Of a stretch of DNA of 64,000 nucleotides, positions 1 through 9,210 are shown piece after piece (position 1 is the stretch's first letter; every line of letters begins with the position of its first letter). The position numbers and the translations under genes were made by a program. The notes beneath the pieces were generated by a model that worked only from the letters and a program-made list of their open reading frames with translations, was not told where the DNA came from and did not search any database. The DNA is from Neomegalonema sp. (lineage in GTDB: Bacteria > Pseudomonadota > Alphaproteobacteria > Rhodobacterales > Rhodobacteraceae). The DNA lies in NCBI GenBank assembly GCA_022760435.1, contig JALEFY010000017.1, positions 1 to 64,000 of the forward strand, read 5' to 3'.

Positions 1-150
1 AACTTCTCGCCGCGCGACGCCGAAGGCCAGCCGGGGGCGTTGGAGCTTGCCCTTGAGGGGGCGCCGGTGCGCGCGGGCGAGAGCGAGCCGGTCGCCGTGC
101 AGCATATCGTGCGCTCCTTCGATCCGTGCATGGTCTGCACGGTGCATTGA
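1..150 (+). CDS. hupV: [NiFe]-hydrogenase large subunit, C-terminal end (partial; probably the H2-sensing type)
   Basis: The first 49 codons are the end of a [NiFe]-hydrogenase large subunit. The frame reads NFSPRDAEG near its start and finishes with DPCMVCTVH, the DPCxxCxxH motif whose two cysteines bind the Ni-Fe centre. The stop codon follows the motif histidine directly, so there is no C-terminal tail for a maturation protease to remove. Catalytic uptake hydrogenases have such a tail; the H2-sensing HupV/HoxC subunits do not. hypF starts 13 bases later, as in the hupTUV-hypF order of Rhodobacter capsulatus. The sensor assignment is inferred from tail and context, and the rest of the gene lies outside the window. 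Confidence 0.82.
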   Translation, partial: NFSPRDAEGQPGALELALEGAPVRAGESEPVAVQHIVRSFDPCMVCTVH

Positions 151-163
151 GCAGGAGGCGCGC

Positions 164-2485
164 ATGATCGGATCGCCCACCCACGGCCTGAGCATCCGCG
201 TCACCGGACTGGTGCAGGGCGTCGGCTTTCGCCCCTTCGTCTGGCGTATCGCGCGTGAAGAGGGGCTGACCGGCTCGGTGCTCAATGACGGTTCGGGGGT
301 GCTGGCCGAGGCGTTCGGCCCGCAAGCGGGGCTCGCGCGGTTTCTCGAGCGCTTGCAGGGCGAGGCACCGGCGCTCGCGCGGGTTGAGCATGTGAGCAGC
401 GCCCCGCTCATCGGCAAGGTTGCGCCCGACGCCTTCACCATCGCGCAGTCGCTGCCCGGCGCGGTCTCGACCGGCATCGTGCCCGACGCCGCGATGTGTT
501 CGGCCTGCCGCGCCGAGATCGAGGATAAAGGCGCGCGGCGCTATCGCTACCCCTTCACCAATTGCACCGAATGCGGCCCGCGCCTGACGATCATCGAGGC
601 GATCCCCTATGATCGCGCCGCGACCTCGATGAAGGTGTTTGCGATGTGCCCCGCCTGCCGGGCCGAGTATGAGGATCCGAGCGATCGGCGGTTCCATGCC
701 CAACCGATCGCTTGCCCCGATTGCGGGCCGCGGGTCTGGCTCGAGGATCCGTCCGGGCACTGCCTTGAGGGCGATCCGATCGCAAAGGCGGGAGCCGCGC
801 TCTCGCAGGGGCGGATCCTCGCCATTCGCGGCCTTGGCGGCTTTCACCTCGCTTGCGATGCCACCGATCCCGCTGCCGTGGCGCTGTTGCGTGCGCGCAA
901 GCACCGGCCCGACAAGCCGCTGGCGGTGATGGTGCAGGATCTCGCCGCCGCCCGAGCCCTCGCGCATGTCAGCGATGAGGCTGCCAAGGCCCTGACATCG
1001 CCCGCCGCCCCGATCGTGCTGCTGCCGATGATCGGCGGCGCGCTCGCGCAAGGGGTAGCACCCGAACAGGATCATATCGGGCTCATGCTCGCCTATACCC
1101 CGCTCCATCACCTGCTGCTGAGCGCCGCCGCTCGCCCGTTGGTGATGACCTCCGGCAATCTTTCCAGCGAGCCGCAGGCGATCAGCAATGACGCGGCGCG
1201 GGCGCGGCTGAGCGGGCTGTGCGATCTGCTGCTGCTGCATGATCGCGAGATCGTGCGCCGGGTCGATGACAGCGTGGTGCAGAGCGCGCCGGGCGGACCG
1301 CTGGTGCTGCGCCGGGCGCGCGGCCTCGCCCCGAGCCCCTTGCGCCTGCCCGATGGCTTTGCCGATACTCAAGACGTTCTGGCGCTTGGCGGTGATCTGA
1401 AGGCGGCCTTCTGCCTGCTCGGTGCCGGCCGCGCGATCCTCTCCGAGCATCTGGGCGATCTCGAAGAGCCGCAGACGCAAGGCGAATATCTCGAGCGGCT
1501 CGCGGATTACCAGCGCCTCTTCGCCTTTGCTCCGGCGCGCGTGGCGCTCGATGCGCATGAGGGCTATTTCAGCAGCCGCCTCGGGCAGGAGGCGTTCGGC
1601 GCGCTGCCGCAGGTGCGGGTGCAGCATCACCATGCCCATCTTGCCGCCTGCCTGGTCGAGAACGGCCATGACCCTGCGGATGGCAAGGCGGTCGGCATCG
1701 TGCTCGATGGCACCGGCATGGGCAGCGATGGCACGCTGTGGGGCGGCGAGATCCTGGTGGGCGATTATACCGGTTTCGAGCGGGCGGCGCATTTTTTGCC
1801 CGTTGCCTTGCCGGGCGGGGACCGGGCCGCGCGCGAGCCCTGGCGGGTGGCGATCGCGCATCTGCGCGCGGCCTTTGGCGAGGCGTGGCGTGAACGCTGC
1901 ACCGCGAGCGGGCTTGTCACGCTGGGCGCACACAAGGGCGCGGCGATGATCGAGCAGATGATCACGCGCGGGCTCAACGCCCCGCTCTCCTCCTCCGCCG
2001 GGCGCTTGTTCGATGCGGTGGCGGCGGTGCTCGGGATCGCGCCGGAGCGCCAGAGCTATGAGGGCCAATGCGGCATGACGCTCGAGGCCCTGGCGCGCGG
2101 CGCCGGTGATGAGACCGGCTTCTATGCACTCGAGCGGGAGGGGGCAGGGGCGGGGGCAGGGACGGTGCTTTCCTGGTGCGGGCTCTGGCAAGGGCTGCTG
2201 GAGGATATGGCGCGCGGGGTTTCGCCTGAACGCCTATCCAGGCGCTTTCACAACACGCTGATCGAGGCGCTGTCGCAAACTGCGGCCCAAGCCGCCGCCG
2301 AGCAGGGGCTCGACAAGGTCGCCCTGTCGGGCGGCGTGATGCAAAATGCGGTGCTGCGCACCGGGCTCGCGGATCGGCTGCGCCAGCGCGGGCTGACGCC
2401 GCTGATGCACAGCCAGATCCCGGCCAGCGATGGCGGTCTGGCGCTCGGTCAGGCCGCCATCGCAGCTTGCGCCGAGGTCCCTTGA
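164..2485 (+). CDS. hypF: Carbamoyltransferase HypF, hydrogenase maturation
   Basis: HypF makes thiocarboxamide from carbamoyl phosphate and ATP on the HypE C-terminus, the source of the CN ligands of [NiFe]-hydrogenases. The 773-residue protein has the family's domain order. An acylphosphatase domain comes first (VQGVGFRPF at about residues 17-25). Two CxxC-x18-CxxC zinc fingers follow (CSAC...CTEC and CPAC...CPDC), then a YrdC-like domain and a Kae1-like domain with HHHAH and a closing SGGVMQN. The reading frame is open further upstream, but the ATG at 164 has AGGAGG six bases ahead and sits just after the hydrogenase stop. No hydrogenase structural or other hyp genes follow, so this is the edge of that cluster. 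Confidence 0.95.
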   Translation: MIGSPTHGLSIRVTGLVQGVGFRPFVWRIAREEGLTGSVLNDGSGVLAEAFGPQAGLARFLERLQGEAPALARVEHVSSAPLIGKVAPDAFTIAQSLPGAVSTGIVPDAAMCSACRAEIEDKGARRYRYPFTNCTECGPRLTIIEAIPYDRAATSMKVFAMCPACRAEYEDPSDRRFHAQPIACPDCGPRVWLEDPSGHCLEGDPIAKAGAALSQGRILAIRGLGGFHLACDATDPAAVALLRARKHRPDKPLAVMVQDLAAARALAHVSDEAAKALTSPAAPIVLLPMIGGALAQGVAPEQDHIGLMLAYTPLHHLLLSAAARPLVMTSGNLSSEPQAISNDAARARLSGLCDLLLLHDREIVRRVDDSVVQSAPGGPLVLRRARGLAPSPLRLPDGFADTQDVLALGGDLKAAFCLLGAGRAILSEHLGDLEEPQTQGEYLERLADYQRLFAFAPARVALDAHEGYFSSRLGQEAFGALPQVRVQHHHAHLAACLVENGHDPADGKAVGIVLDGTGMGSDGTLWGGEILVGDYTGFERAAHFLPVALPGGDRAAREPWRVAIAHLRAAFGEAWRERCTASGLVTLGAHKGAAMIEQMITRGLNAPLSSSAGRLFDAVAAVLGIAPERQSYEGQCGMTLEALARGAGDETGFYALEREGAGAGAGTVLSWCGLWQGLLEDMARGVSPERLSRRFHNTLIEALSQTAAQAAAEQGLDKVALSGGVMQNAVLRTGLADRLRQRGLTPLMHSQIPASDGGLALGQAAIAACAEVP

Positions 2486-2566
2486 GCGCGCGAGAGCTCG
2501 CATAAGCCAGATCGGCATCGCGCCCGTGAATACTGAACCCTTGTATTCTTCGCCTTGAATACTTCG

Positions 2567-2594
2567 CCGCGTATCCTTTGCCGCGTATCCTTTG
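2567..2594 (+). repeat. Perfect 14-bp tandem duplication
   Basis: CCGCGTATCCTTTG occurs twice back to back between hypF and the AhpD-like gene. Shorter echoes (TTGTATTCTTCG, TTGAATACTTCG) lie just upstream. It is in no recognisable gene and its function, if any, is unknown. Confidence 0.8.
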
Positions 2595-2681
2595 CTTTGG
2601 CACATCGCGCCCTTGATCGGGGTCAATGCAGCCCCTCCGCGCGCCTGACACAAGGTCAGCGAATGAGAAAAGGAGAAGCTC

Positions 2682-3038
2682 GTGGCAACGAAGAATTGGG
2701 CTGAATTCACCGAACAAACCGACACAAGAATGAAGACCCTGCGCGCTGCGATGCGCGAGCCGGCACAGGGCTTTACCGCTCTGGCCAAGGCAACGATTGC
2801 CGAAGGGGCGCTGTCGTCCAAGACAAAGGAGCTGATCGCCTTGGCAATCGGGGTGACGGCGCGCTGCGATGGCTGCCTTGCCTATCATGTTGCCGCCGCG
2901 CGCAAATATGGCGCGACCCGCGAAGAGGTCGTCGAGGCGATCGGTGTCGCGGTCTATATGGGCGGTGGGCCTTCGATGATTTATGGCGCCGAAGCCTTGT
3001 CGGCTTTTGACGAGATGGAAGCGGCCAGCAAGGGCTGA
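2682..3038 (+). CDS. Carboxymuconolactone decarboxylase / AhpD-family protein
   Basis: A small (118 aa) all-helical protein of the CMD/AhpD family, whose members are thiol-dependent peroxidase partners or lactone decarboxylases. The AhpD-type redox motif is present as CDGC followed by LAYH (CxxCxxxH), in the usual context after KELIALAIGV and before AAARKYGAT. Both cysteines are intact, favouring a thiol-disulfide redox role over decarboxylase activity. The start is GTG at 2682, with AGGAG six bases upstream. It stands alone between hypF and the TRAP genes, so its substrate cannot be told from context. Confidence 0.85.
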   Translation: MATKNWAEFTEQTDTRMKTLRAAMREPAQGFTALAKATIAEGALSSKTKELIALAIGVTARCDGCLAYHVAAARKYGATREEVVEAIGVAVYMGGGPSMIYGAEALSAFDEMEAASKG

Positions 3039-3159
3039 TCGCACGCCGCACGCCGCTCGCCGGACTGGCGACGAAAAGCATCCGGCGGGCTCGCCTTGCG
3101 GTGCCGTGCTCTCTATACCCTCGTGGCAGATCAGATCTGAATGAGGGAGGCAGGGCGCA

Positions 3160-3693
3160 ATGCGCGTGGTTCTGGAGCGAGCGGCCCGTTACTGGGCGCT
3201 GCTCGGCGGGGGCGTGCTGCTCCTCATCGTGGCGATCACCGGGCTCAACGCCCTTGCCTATGGGCTTGATGCGATCGCGCGGATGTGGGCGGCGCATGTT
3301 CCCGGCGTGCCTGGCTATGAGGATTTTGTTCGGCTTTCCATCGGTGCCGCCGCCCCGATGTTCTTGCCCTATTGTCACGCTCAGCGGGGGCATCTGGCGG
3401 TGGATATCCTGCCCAAAGACCTTGGTGGGGAGTTCGGGCGGCGCTTTGACGCCAGCGCACAGCGGCTTGGCGATCTGGGGATCGGCGCGGCGGCGTTGTT
3501 CCTTTCCTATTGGCTCGGGCTGGGCATGATCGAGAGCCACGCCGACGGCGCGGTATCGCGGGTGCTCGGCTGGCCCGAATGGCCCTTTTACATCCCCGGC
3601 CTGCTCTCATTGCTGCTCTGGGCCGCTATCGCATTGAGCCATGGCCTGTCTGCCCAGCCGCACCCTGGAGCGTCCGGAGGCGCGCATGGCTGA
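3160..3693 (+). CDS. TRAP transporter small membrane subunit (DctQ family)
   Basis: This 177-residue protein has four hydrophobic segments (about residues 13-38, 62-78, 105-125 and 143-160), the layout of the small membrane subunit of tripartite ATP-independent periplasmic transporters. It carries the family feature of a charged stretch after the second segment (AQRGHLAVDILP). A GGGAGG ribosome site precedes the ATG. Its last eight bases overlap the start of the DctM gene, so the two are translated together. The substrate is unknown because no DctP binding-protein gene lies beside it. Confidence 0.85.
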   Translation: MRVVLERAARYWALLGGGVLLLIVAITGLNALAYGLDAIARMWAAHVPGVPGYEDFVRLSIGAAAPMFLPYCHAQRGHLAVDILPKDLGGEFGRRFDASAQRLGDLGIGAAALFLSYWLGLGMIESHADGAVSRVLGWPEWPFYIPGLLSLLLWAAIALSHGLSAQPHPGASGGAHG

Positions 3694-5068
3694 GCGGGAG
3701 TTGATCGGCATCCTCGCCCTCGTATTGCTGCTGGCGATGATCGCCCTTCGCCTGCCGATCGGGCTCGCGATGATCGTCACCGGGATCGGAGGCAATTTCG
3801 CGCTCTCCCTCGCCGAGCCTCATTTGCGTTTCGATGCCTATCTGCGTCAGTTCAAGACGCTCTTTTTCGGCAATGTCGCCAGTTACGAGCTGAGCGTGGT
3901 GCCGCTCTTCATCCTGATGGGGGCGCTGGCGGCGCGAACTGGAATGGCGCGGGATCTGTTTCGTGGGATCGAGGCGCTGATCGGGGCGCTGCGGGGCGGG
4001 CTGGCGATGGCGGCGGTGGTCGCTTGCGCCGCCTTTGGCGCGGTCTGTGGATCCTCACTTGCGACGGCGGCAACGATGGGGAAGGTGGCGCTGCCTCAGT
4101 TGCGCAGGATGCGTTACGCGCCCGAACTGGCGAGCGGCGCTCTGGCGGCGGGAGGGACCCTGGGCATCCTCATCCCGCCTTCGGTGGCGCTGATCCTCTA
4201 TGCGCTGGTGGTCGAGGCTTCCATCACCGCCCTGTTTCGGGCCGCGCTGATCCCCGGTCTGATCGCGGTGCTGTTCTTTGTCCTGCTGATCGCCATTCAG
4301 GTGCGACGAAACCCGGCGCTCGCCCCGGAAGGCGCGCCGATGACCGGCGCCGAGCGGAGCGCTGCCTTGCGCGCCTTGTTGCCGGTGCTGATGATCTTCT
4401 CGAGCATCATTCTTGGGCTGGGTATGGGGTTGTTTACCCCGACCCCTGCCGCCGGTGTCGGGGTCTGTCTGATCCTCCTTCATGGGGTGATCCTGCGCCG
4501 ACTCACCCGGGCCGGTCTCTCCGGTGCGCTGATGGAAACCGCGCGGACCGCGGGGATGATCACCTTCATCCTGTTCGGGGCGGAGGTGCTCAAGGGCTTT
4601 TTCTCGCGCGCCGGATTGCCGACGGCGCTGGCCCAATGGGCAGAGCACAGTGCCCTTGAGCCCTGGACGGTTCTGATCGCGATGCTGCTGATCCTGATCG
4701 TGCTGGGCTGTTTTCTCGAGAGCCTGACCATGATCCTGGTCGTGGTCCCGTTTCTATGGCCGGTGCTGGTGCAAATGAATGGCGGCGCCGATGTGTTGGC
4801 CGAGCAGGCGGCCTTCGGCGTCGATAGCGAAGGGCTCAAATTATGGTTCGGGATCCTGGCGCTGGTGGTGGTCGAGCTGGGCCTGATCACGCCGCCGCTG
4901 GGGCTGAATGTGCTGGTGATCGGCGGGGTTTCGCCTGATGTCCCGATCGCGCGGATCTATCGCGGTGTCCTGCCCTTTGTCGCCGTCGAGTTGATCCGGA
5001 TCGCGCTGTTGCTGGCGCTCCCGATGCTGTGCCTGTGGTTGCCAGAGCTGCTCGCGCGCGGGGGGTAG
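3686..5068 (+). CDS. TRAP transporter large permease (DctM family)
   Basis: The 460-residue permease subunit that carries out Na+-driven solute uptake in TRAP systems. It is hydrophobic throughout, with about twelve membrane segments and the conserved loops of the family (SVVPLFILMG near the N-terminus, AAFGAVCGSSLATAATMG, then ASGALAAGGTLGILIPPSVALILY, and ITPPLGLNVLVI near the end). The ATG at 3686 has CGGAGG just upstream; the frame is open for 15 codons before it, but those lie inside dctQ. Convergent with the DUF389 gene, 15 bases away. The missing DctP partner must be encoded elsewhere if the transporter works. Confidence 0.92.
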   Translation: MAERELIGILALVLLLAMIALRLPIGLAMIVTGIGGNFALSLAEPHLRFDAYLRQFKTLFFGNVASYELSVVPLFILMGALAARTGMARDLFRGIEALIGALRGGLAMAAVVACAAFGAVCGSSLATAATMGKVALPQLRRMRYAPELASGALAAGGTLGILIPPSVALILYALVVEASITALFRAALIPGLIAVLFFVLLIAIQVRRNPALAPEGAPMTGAERSAALRALLPVLMIFSSIILGLGMGLFTPTPAAGVGVCLILLHGVILRRLTRAGLSGALMETARTAGMITFILFGAEVLKGFFSRAGLPTALAQWAEHSALEPWTVLIAMLLILIVLGCFLESLTMILVVVPFLWPVLVQMNGGADVLAEQAAFGVDSEGLKLWFGILALVVVELGLITPPLGLNVLVIGGVSPDVPIARIYRGVLPFVAVELIRIALLLALPMLCLWLPELLARGG

Positions 5069-5083
5069 AAGCAGCCGGGGGGG

Positions 5084-6133
5084 TCAGATCTTGGCCCAGC
5101 CCATCGAGCGCACGAGGATCATCACCATCAGCAACAACAGCAGCGCGCCCCATACGAACCAGGTGCGCCGCTGGGCGCGCTCAGCTTCTTGCTTTTCATA
5201 CCAGCGCCTCGGTGCGATCCCCTTGATCTTGTAGATCGCCAGCGCCGAGATCACCACGCTCGCCACATTCGCGAGCAGCAGCGAAAACGCGCCCAGAGCA
5301 TCCGCGATATGCCCGGCGCCAAGCATGATCCCGGCAGTGACCGCGGGCGGCAGCAAGGCTACCGCGACCATCACCCCGACCAGCGAGGCCGAGGCGCCCG
5401 AGGTCAGCGCGAGTGCCGCGCAGGCGCCGGAGGCGAGGGCGACCACGATCCCCTCGATATCGACGCTGGTGCGGTCGACAAGCTCCTTGGCCTCCAACGC
5501 GCTTGAGGGGATCAGAAAGCCCAGCAGGATCGACATCGAGAGCGAGATTGCTGCGCCAAGGCCCGCCGCCTTCAACGCGTTACTCATCAACGCCCGATCG
5601 CCAAGAGCGGCGCCGAGCGCAAAGGCCAGAAACGGGCCGAGGAAGGGCGCAATCACCATGGCGCCAATCAGCACGGCGACATTGCTCGAGGTCAGCGCCA
5701 CCGCTGCCACGACCGTCGAGAGGGCGACGAAAAGGATATAGGAAAGGTCGATCACCGCGCCCTTGGCGACCGTGTTGTAGAGCACCTCGCGCGCTTCTGC
5801 CTTGCGCTTCTTTTCCTTGGCCGTGGCATCGGGCTCGCGCTCTTCATCGCGCTCGGGCATCGGGATCGCGGCATCGACCGGCAGGATGAGGATCCGCCAA
5901 TCCTTGCGCCCGGACAAGGCATCCTGAACCGCGTCGATACAGGCCTGATCGCCGGTCTCCACCAGGGCGCGGACAACGGCCCGGCCCCTGTTCTCGTCCT
6001 CATCGTCGCATTGCTGATCGCTCTCCCGCGCGATCGAGCGCCAGATCTCGATGGCATGCGCCTCCGCCAAAGCGGCTTCGATGCGCTCCTGATTTTCCTT
6101 GGGAGCAATGATCTCGAGCACTCGCACGGCCAT
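5084..6133 (-). CDS. DUF389 (TIGR00341-like) membrane protein
   Basis: The first 130 or so residues are soluble and resemble the ferredoxin-like N-terminal part of DUF389 proteins (RVLEIIAPKENQERIEAAL). The remainder is a membrane domain with about six helices and the family core IGAMVIAPFLGPFLAFALG. A strongly charged linker rich in E, R and K (about residues 108-127) separates the halves. No biochemical function is established for the family. The ATG at 6133 is preferred over a GTG three codons earlier because AGGAAA sits at a proper distance only for the ATG. It is a single gene, divergent from folP. Confidence 0.85.
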   Translation of the reverse strand: MAVRVLEIIAPKENQERIEAALAEAHAIEIWRSIARESDQQCDDEDENRGRAVVRALVETGDQACIDAVQDALSGRKDWRILILPVDAAIPMPERDEEREPDATAKEKKRKAEAREVLYNTVAKGAVIDLSYILFVALSTVVAAVALTSSNVAVLIGAMVIAPFLGPFLAFALGAALGDRALMSNALKAAGLGAAISLSMSILLGFLIPSSALEAKELVDRTSVDIEGIVVALASGACAALALTSGASASLVGVMVAVALLPPAVTAGIMLGAGHIADALGAFSLLLANVASVVISALAIYKIKGIAPRRWYEKQEAERAQRRTWFVWGALLLLLMVMILVRSMGWAKI

Positions 6134-6280
6134 GAAGGGCACTTTCCTGTTGCTGTATCGGCGCGGAGCCTAGCAGGAAAATGCTGCATTGCCACAGCGA
6201 CATTTGGTGAAACAGGGTGTGATGATCCGCCCGGCCTCACGCAATTTGCTTTTGAGGCGCAACGGGGTAAACGGACCGTC

Positions 6281-7174
6281 ATGAATGCGGCACCTGATCA
6301 TCGCGAAAAGTCTCAGACCCTGTGCGGGCTGCCTTTGAGCCGGCCGCTGGTGATGGGCATTGTTAATGTCACTCCCGACAGTTTCTCCGATGGCGGCTTG
6401 CATTTCGAGCCCGCTCGGGCGGTTGAGCATGCTCTGGCCATGGTCCGGGACGGCGCGGATATCCTCGATATCGGCGGCGAGAGCACCCGCCCCGGCGCGG
6501 CGCTGGTGCCGCCCGATATCGAGTTGGCGCGGGTGATCCCGGTCATCGAGGCCCTGCGTGCATCCGGTTGCGGCGCGGTGATCTCGGTCGATACTCGCAA
6601 GGCCAGTGTTGCCCGCGCAGCGCTGACGGCCGGAGCGCAGATCTTCAACGATGTTTCCGCTCTGAGTTATGATCCCGGCAGCCTATCGGTCGCGGCAAGC
6701 TATGCGCAGGCCGGCGGGGCGGTTTGCCTGATGCATGCCCAGGGCGATCCGGCGACGATGCAGGATAATCCGTCCTATGAGGATGTGCTCGCGCAAGTGA
6801 CGGACTATCTGGCGGAGCGCGCGCGTCTTGCGCAAGCTGCTGGTGTACCGCTTCGCCAGCAGATCCTCGATCCCGGTATCGGATTTGGCAAGGATCTTGC
6901 GCATAATATAGCGTTGATGCGCGGGATCGATCGCTTGCAAGCGCTTGGGGCGCCGCTATTGCTCGGGGTCTCGCGCAAGCGGATGATCGGGCAATTGTCG
7001 GGGCAGGCCGATGCCGCGAAGCGCGTATCCGGGTCGATCGCCGCAGGCTTGTACGCAGTGAGCCGCGGTGCGCAGATCCTGCGCGTGCATGATGTGCGTG
7101 AAACGGTGGAAGCGCTGAAGGTCTGGCAAGCGCTGGCCGAAGCGTCGCCCATGCGTGGTGAGAGGGGAGTGTGA
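6281..7174 (+). CDS. folP: Dihydropteroate synthase
   Basis: Condenses p-aminobenzoate with dihydropterin pyrophosphate to form dihydropteroate in folate synthesis, the step blocked by sulfonamides. The 297-residue TIM barrel shows all signature segments: [46 protein letters not shown] and GVSRKRMIG. The frame is open well upstream into the DUF389 leader, but homology starts near residue 24 and the ATG at 6281 gives the usual length; its ribosome site is weak. The stop is one base before the glmM start codon, and folP-glmM is a recurrent pair in alphaproteobacteria. Confidence 0.95.
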   Translation: MNAAPDHREKSQTLCGLPLSRPLVMGIVNVTPDSFSDGGLHFEPARAVEHALAMVRDGADILDIGGESTRPGAALVPPDIELARVIPVIEALRASGCGAVISVDTRKASVARAALTAGAQIFNDVSALSYDPGSLSVAASYAQAGGAVCLMHAQGDPATMQDNPSYEDVLAQVTDYLAERARLAQAAGVPLRQQILDPGIGFGKDLAHNIALMRGIDRLQALGAPLLLGVSRKRMIGQLSGQADAAKRVSGSIAAGLYAVSRGAQILRVHDVRETVEALKVWQALAEASPMRGERGV

Positions 7175-7175
7175 G

Positions 7176-8522
7176 ATGAGTCGCAAGCTTTTTGGTACCG
7201 ATGGGGTGCGGGGCAAGGCCAATTCCTGGCCAATGACCGCCGATATGGCCCTGAGCCTCGGGATGGCAGCGGGGCGCTATTTTCGTACCGGGGATGCGCC
7301 GCACCGTGTTGTCATCGGCAAGGATACCCGCCTCTCGGGCTATATGATCGAAGCGGCGATGATGTCCGGCCTCGTCTCGATGGGCATGGATGTCTATCTG
7401 CTCGGCCCGGTTCCGACCCCGGCGGTGGGCATGCTCACCCGCTCCCTGCGTGCCGATCTGGGGGTGATGATCTCGGCCTCGCATAACCCGTTTCATGACA
7501 ATGGCATCAAGTTCTTCGGGCCTGATGGGTATAAACTCTCCGATGAGGCCGAGCAGACCATCGAAGCCTATATGGCCAATGGCCTGTCCGATCACGTCGC
7601 CGCGCCGCGGGGGCTCGGCAAGATCTCCCGGCTGGAGGATGGCCGCGCCCGCTATATCGAGTTTGCCAAGGCGACCTTTCCCAAGGATCGCCGCCTTGAT
7701 GGGGTGAAGGTCGTCGTCGATTGCGCCAATGGCGCTGCCTATCGCACCGCGCCGGAGATCCTATGGGAGCTCGGCGCCGAAGTCATCCGCATCGGTTGCG
7801 AGCCGAACGGGACCAATATCAACGAGAATTGCGGATCGACCTCGCCCAAACGCTGCCAGGTGGCGGTGATCGAGCATGGCGCGGATCTGGGGCTCGCGCT
7901 CGATGGCGATGCTGACCGGATCCACATCATCGACGAAAAGGGCCAGATCGTCGATGGCGATCAGATCATGGGCCTGATCGCGCGCGAATGGGCGCGGGAA
8001 GATCGGCTCAAGGGCGGCGGGCTGGTCTCGACGGTGATGTCCAATCTAGGGCTCGAGAAATATCTCGAGATGACGGGGCTCAAGCTGATCCGGACCAAGG
8101 TCGGCGATCGCTATGTGGTCGAAGAGATGCGCAAGGGCGGTTATAATGTCGGCGGCGAGCAGTCGGGCCATATCGTGCTCAATGATTTCGTCACCACCGG
8201 CGATGGCGCCATCGCGGCCCTGCAAGTGCTCGCCGCGATCCGGCGCGCGGATCGGCCCGCGAGCGAGGTGTGCCGGCTCTTCGATCCCTTCCCGCAATTG
8301 CTGCGCAATGTCCGTTACGAGCGGGGCTCGACGCCGCTGGAGGCGGACGCGGTCAAGGCGGCAATCACCGCCGGAGAGGCCAAGCTCGGCAAGTCCGGGC
8401 GCCTCGTGATCCGCGCTTCTGGCACGGAGCCGGTGATCCGGGTGATGGGCGAAGCGGAGAATGCCGATCTGATGGAACAGGTCGTCGGCGATATCTGCGA
8501 AGCGGTGACGGCCGCGCTTTGA
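7176..8522 (+). CDS. glmM: Phosphoglucosamine mutase
   Basis: Interconverts glucosamine-6-phosphate and glucosamine-1-phosphate on the way to UDP-GlcNAc, the precursor of peptidoglycan and lipopolysaccharide. The 448-residue protein begins FGTDGVRG, carries the active phosphoserine in ISASHNP (Ser102), the metal-binding DGDADR loop, the sugar-binding GGEQSGH loop and the phosphate-binding [12 protein letters not shown] near the C-terminus. A strong AGAGGGGAG site overlapping the end of folP sets the start at 7176. It is expected to be co-transcribed with folP. Confidence 0.96.
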   Translation: MSRKLFGTDGVRGKANSWPMTADMALSLGMAAGRYFRTGDAPHRVVIGKDTRLSGYMIEAAMMSGLVSMGMDVYLLGPVPTPAVGMLTRSLRADLGVMISASHNPFHDNGIKFFGPDGYKLSDEAEQTIEAYMANGLSDHVAAPRGLGKISRLEDGRARYIEFAKATFPKDRRLDGVKVVVDCANGAAYRTAPEILWELGAEVIRIGCEPNGTNINENCGSTSPKRCQVAVIEHGADLGLALDGDADRIHIIDEKGQIVDGDQIMGLIAREWAREDRLKGGGLVSTVMSNLGLEKYLEMTGLKLIRTKVGDRYVVEEMRKGGYNVGGEQSGHIVLNDFVTTGDGAIAALQVLAAIRRADRPASEVCRLFDPFPQLLRNVRYERGSTPLEADAVKAAITAGEAKLGKSGRLVIRASGTEPVIRVMGEAENADLMEQVVGDICEAVTAAL

Positions 8523-8535
8523 TCGGGGGCGGTTG

Positions 8536-8940
8536 ATGACTGACGAGAATAGCGGAGCAGCGCGCTATGCGGGGCGCTGCCTTTGCAAGAAGATCCGCTA
8601 CGAGGTCAGCGCGCCGCCGCTCTGGACCGGTTATTGCCATTGCGAGAGTTGTCGCCGCGCGACCGGATCTCCGGTGACCGCCTTTCTCGGGGTGGCAGAT
8701 GGCGCATGGCGATGGGTCGGGGCGCAGCCTCGGATCTTTGCCAGCACGCCGGGAGTGCGGCGCAGCTTTTGCCCTGATTGCGGCACGCCGATGAGCTTTG
8801 CCGCTGATCGCTGGCCGGGTGAGACCCATTTTTATATCGCGACGCTGGACGCCCCTGCGCTCATCGCGCCGCAAAAGCATTTCCATCATGATGAGCGGCT
8901 GGCATGGCTGCATCTCGCGGATGATCTGCCCAAAGAGTGA
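8536..8940 (+). CDS. GFA-like (DUF636) zinc-binding protein
   Basis: A 134-residue protein with the fold of the glutathione-dependent formaldehyde-activating enzyme family. The zinc ligands are visible as CLC near residue 17, CHCESCRR near residue 35 and CPDCGTP near residue 79. Most members have no proven substrate, and the true GFA function in formaldehyde detoxification should not be assumed. It begins 14 bases after glmM behind a GGGGGCGG ribosome site, so it is probably the last gene of the folP-glmM transcript. Confidence 0.88.
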   Translation: MTDENSGAARYAGRCLCKKIRYEVSAPPLWTGYCHCESCRRATGSPVTAFLGVADGAWRWVGAQPRIFASTPGVRRSFCPDCGTPMSFAADRWPGETHFYIATLDAPALIAPQKHFHHDERLAWLHLADDLPKE

Positions 8941-9049
8941 TCCCGAACGCCGGTCTGCGGGGCTGCCCGTGCTGTGCTCTTGCCGGATTTACCGATCTAT
9001 GGCACTCAACTCGCCCGGATCAGCGGCGCCCAGCGCGCGAAGTGATCTT

Positions 9050-9133
9050 GCCCGCTTGATGGAATGGTAGACATAGCGGACTTAAAATCCGCAGGCTTCG
9101 GCCGTGCCGGTTCGAGTCCGGCAGCGGGTACCA
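9050..9133 (+). tRNA. tRNA-Leu (anticodon TAA)
   Basis: An 84-base class II tRNA. The acceptor is GCCCGCT paired with AGCGGGT (first pair G-U). The anticodon stem GCGGA/TCCGC encloses loop CTTAAAA. The extra arm reads AGGCTTCGGCC, the T-arm is GCCGG-TTCGAGT-CCGGC, and CCA is encoded. Anticodon UAA and the long variable arm identify leucine. The 3' end is not duplicated nearby, so nothing suggests integration here. Confidence 0.95.
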
Positions 9134-9210
9134 CTCTGATAAATAATGGTTTTCTGTCGCGCCTTGATCGAGAAGGATCAAGATGCGCCGCGGCGAGTTT
9201 GCCGTCCGCG

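Noticed and set aside
9050-9133. tRNA-Leu(UAA) as an integration site
   Set aside because: No second copy of its 3' end, no integrase and no GC shift lie nearby; ordinary chromosomal genes flank it.
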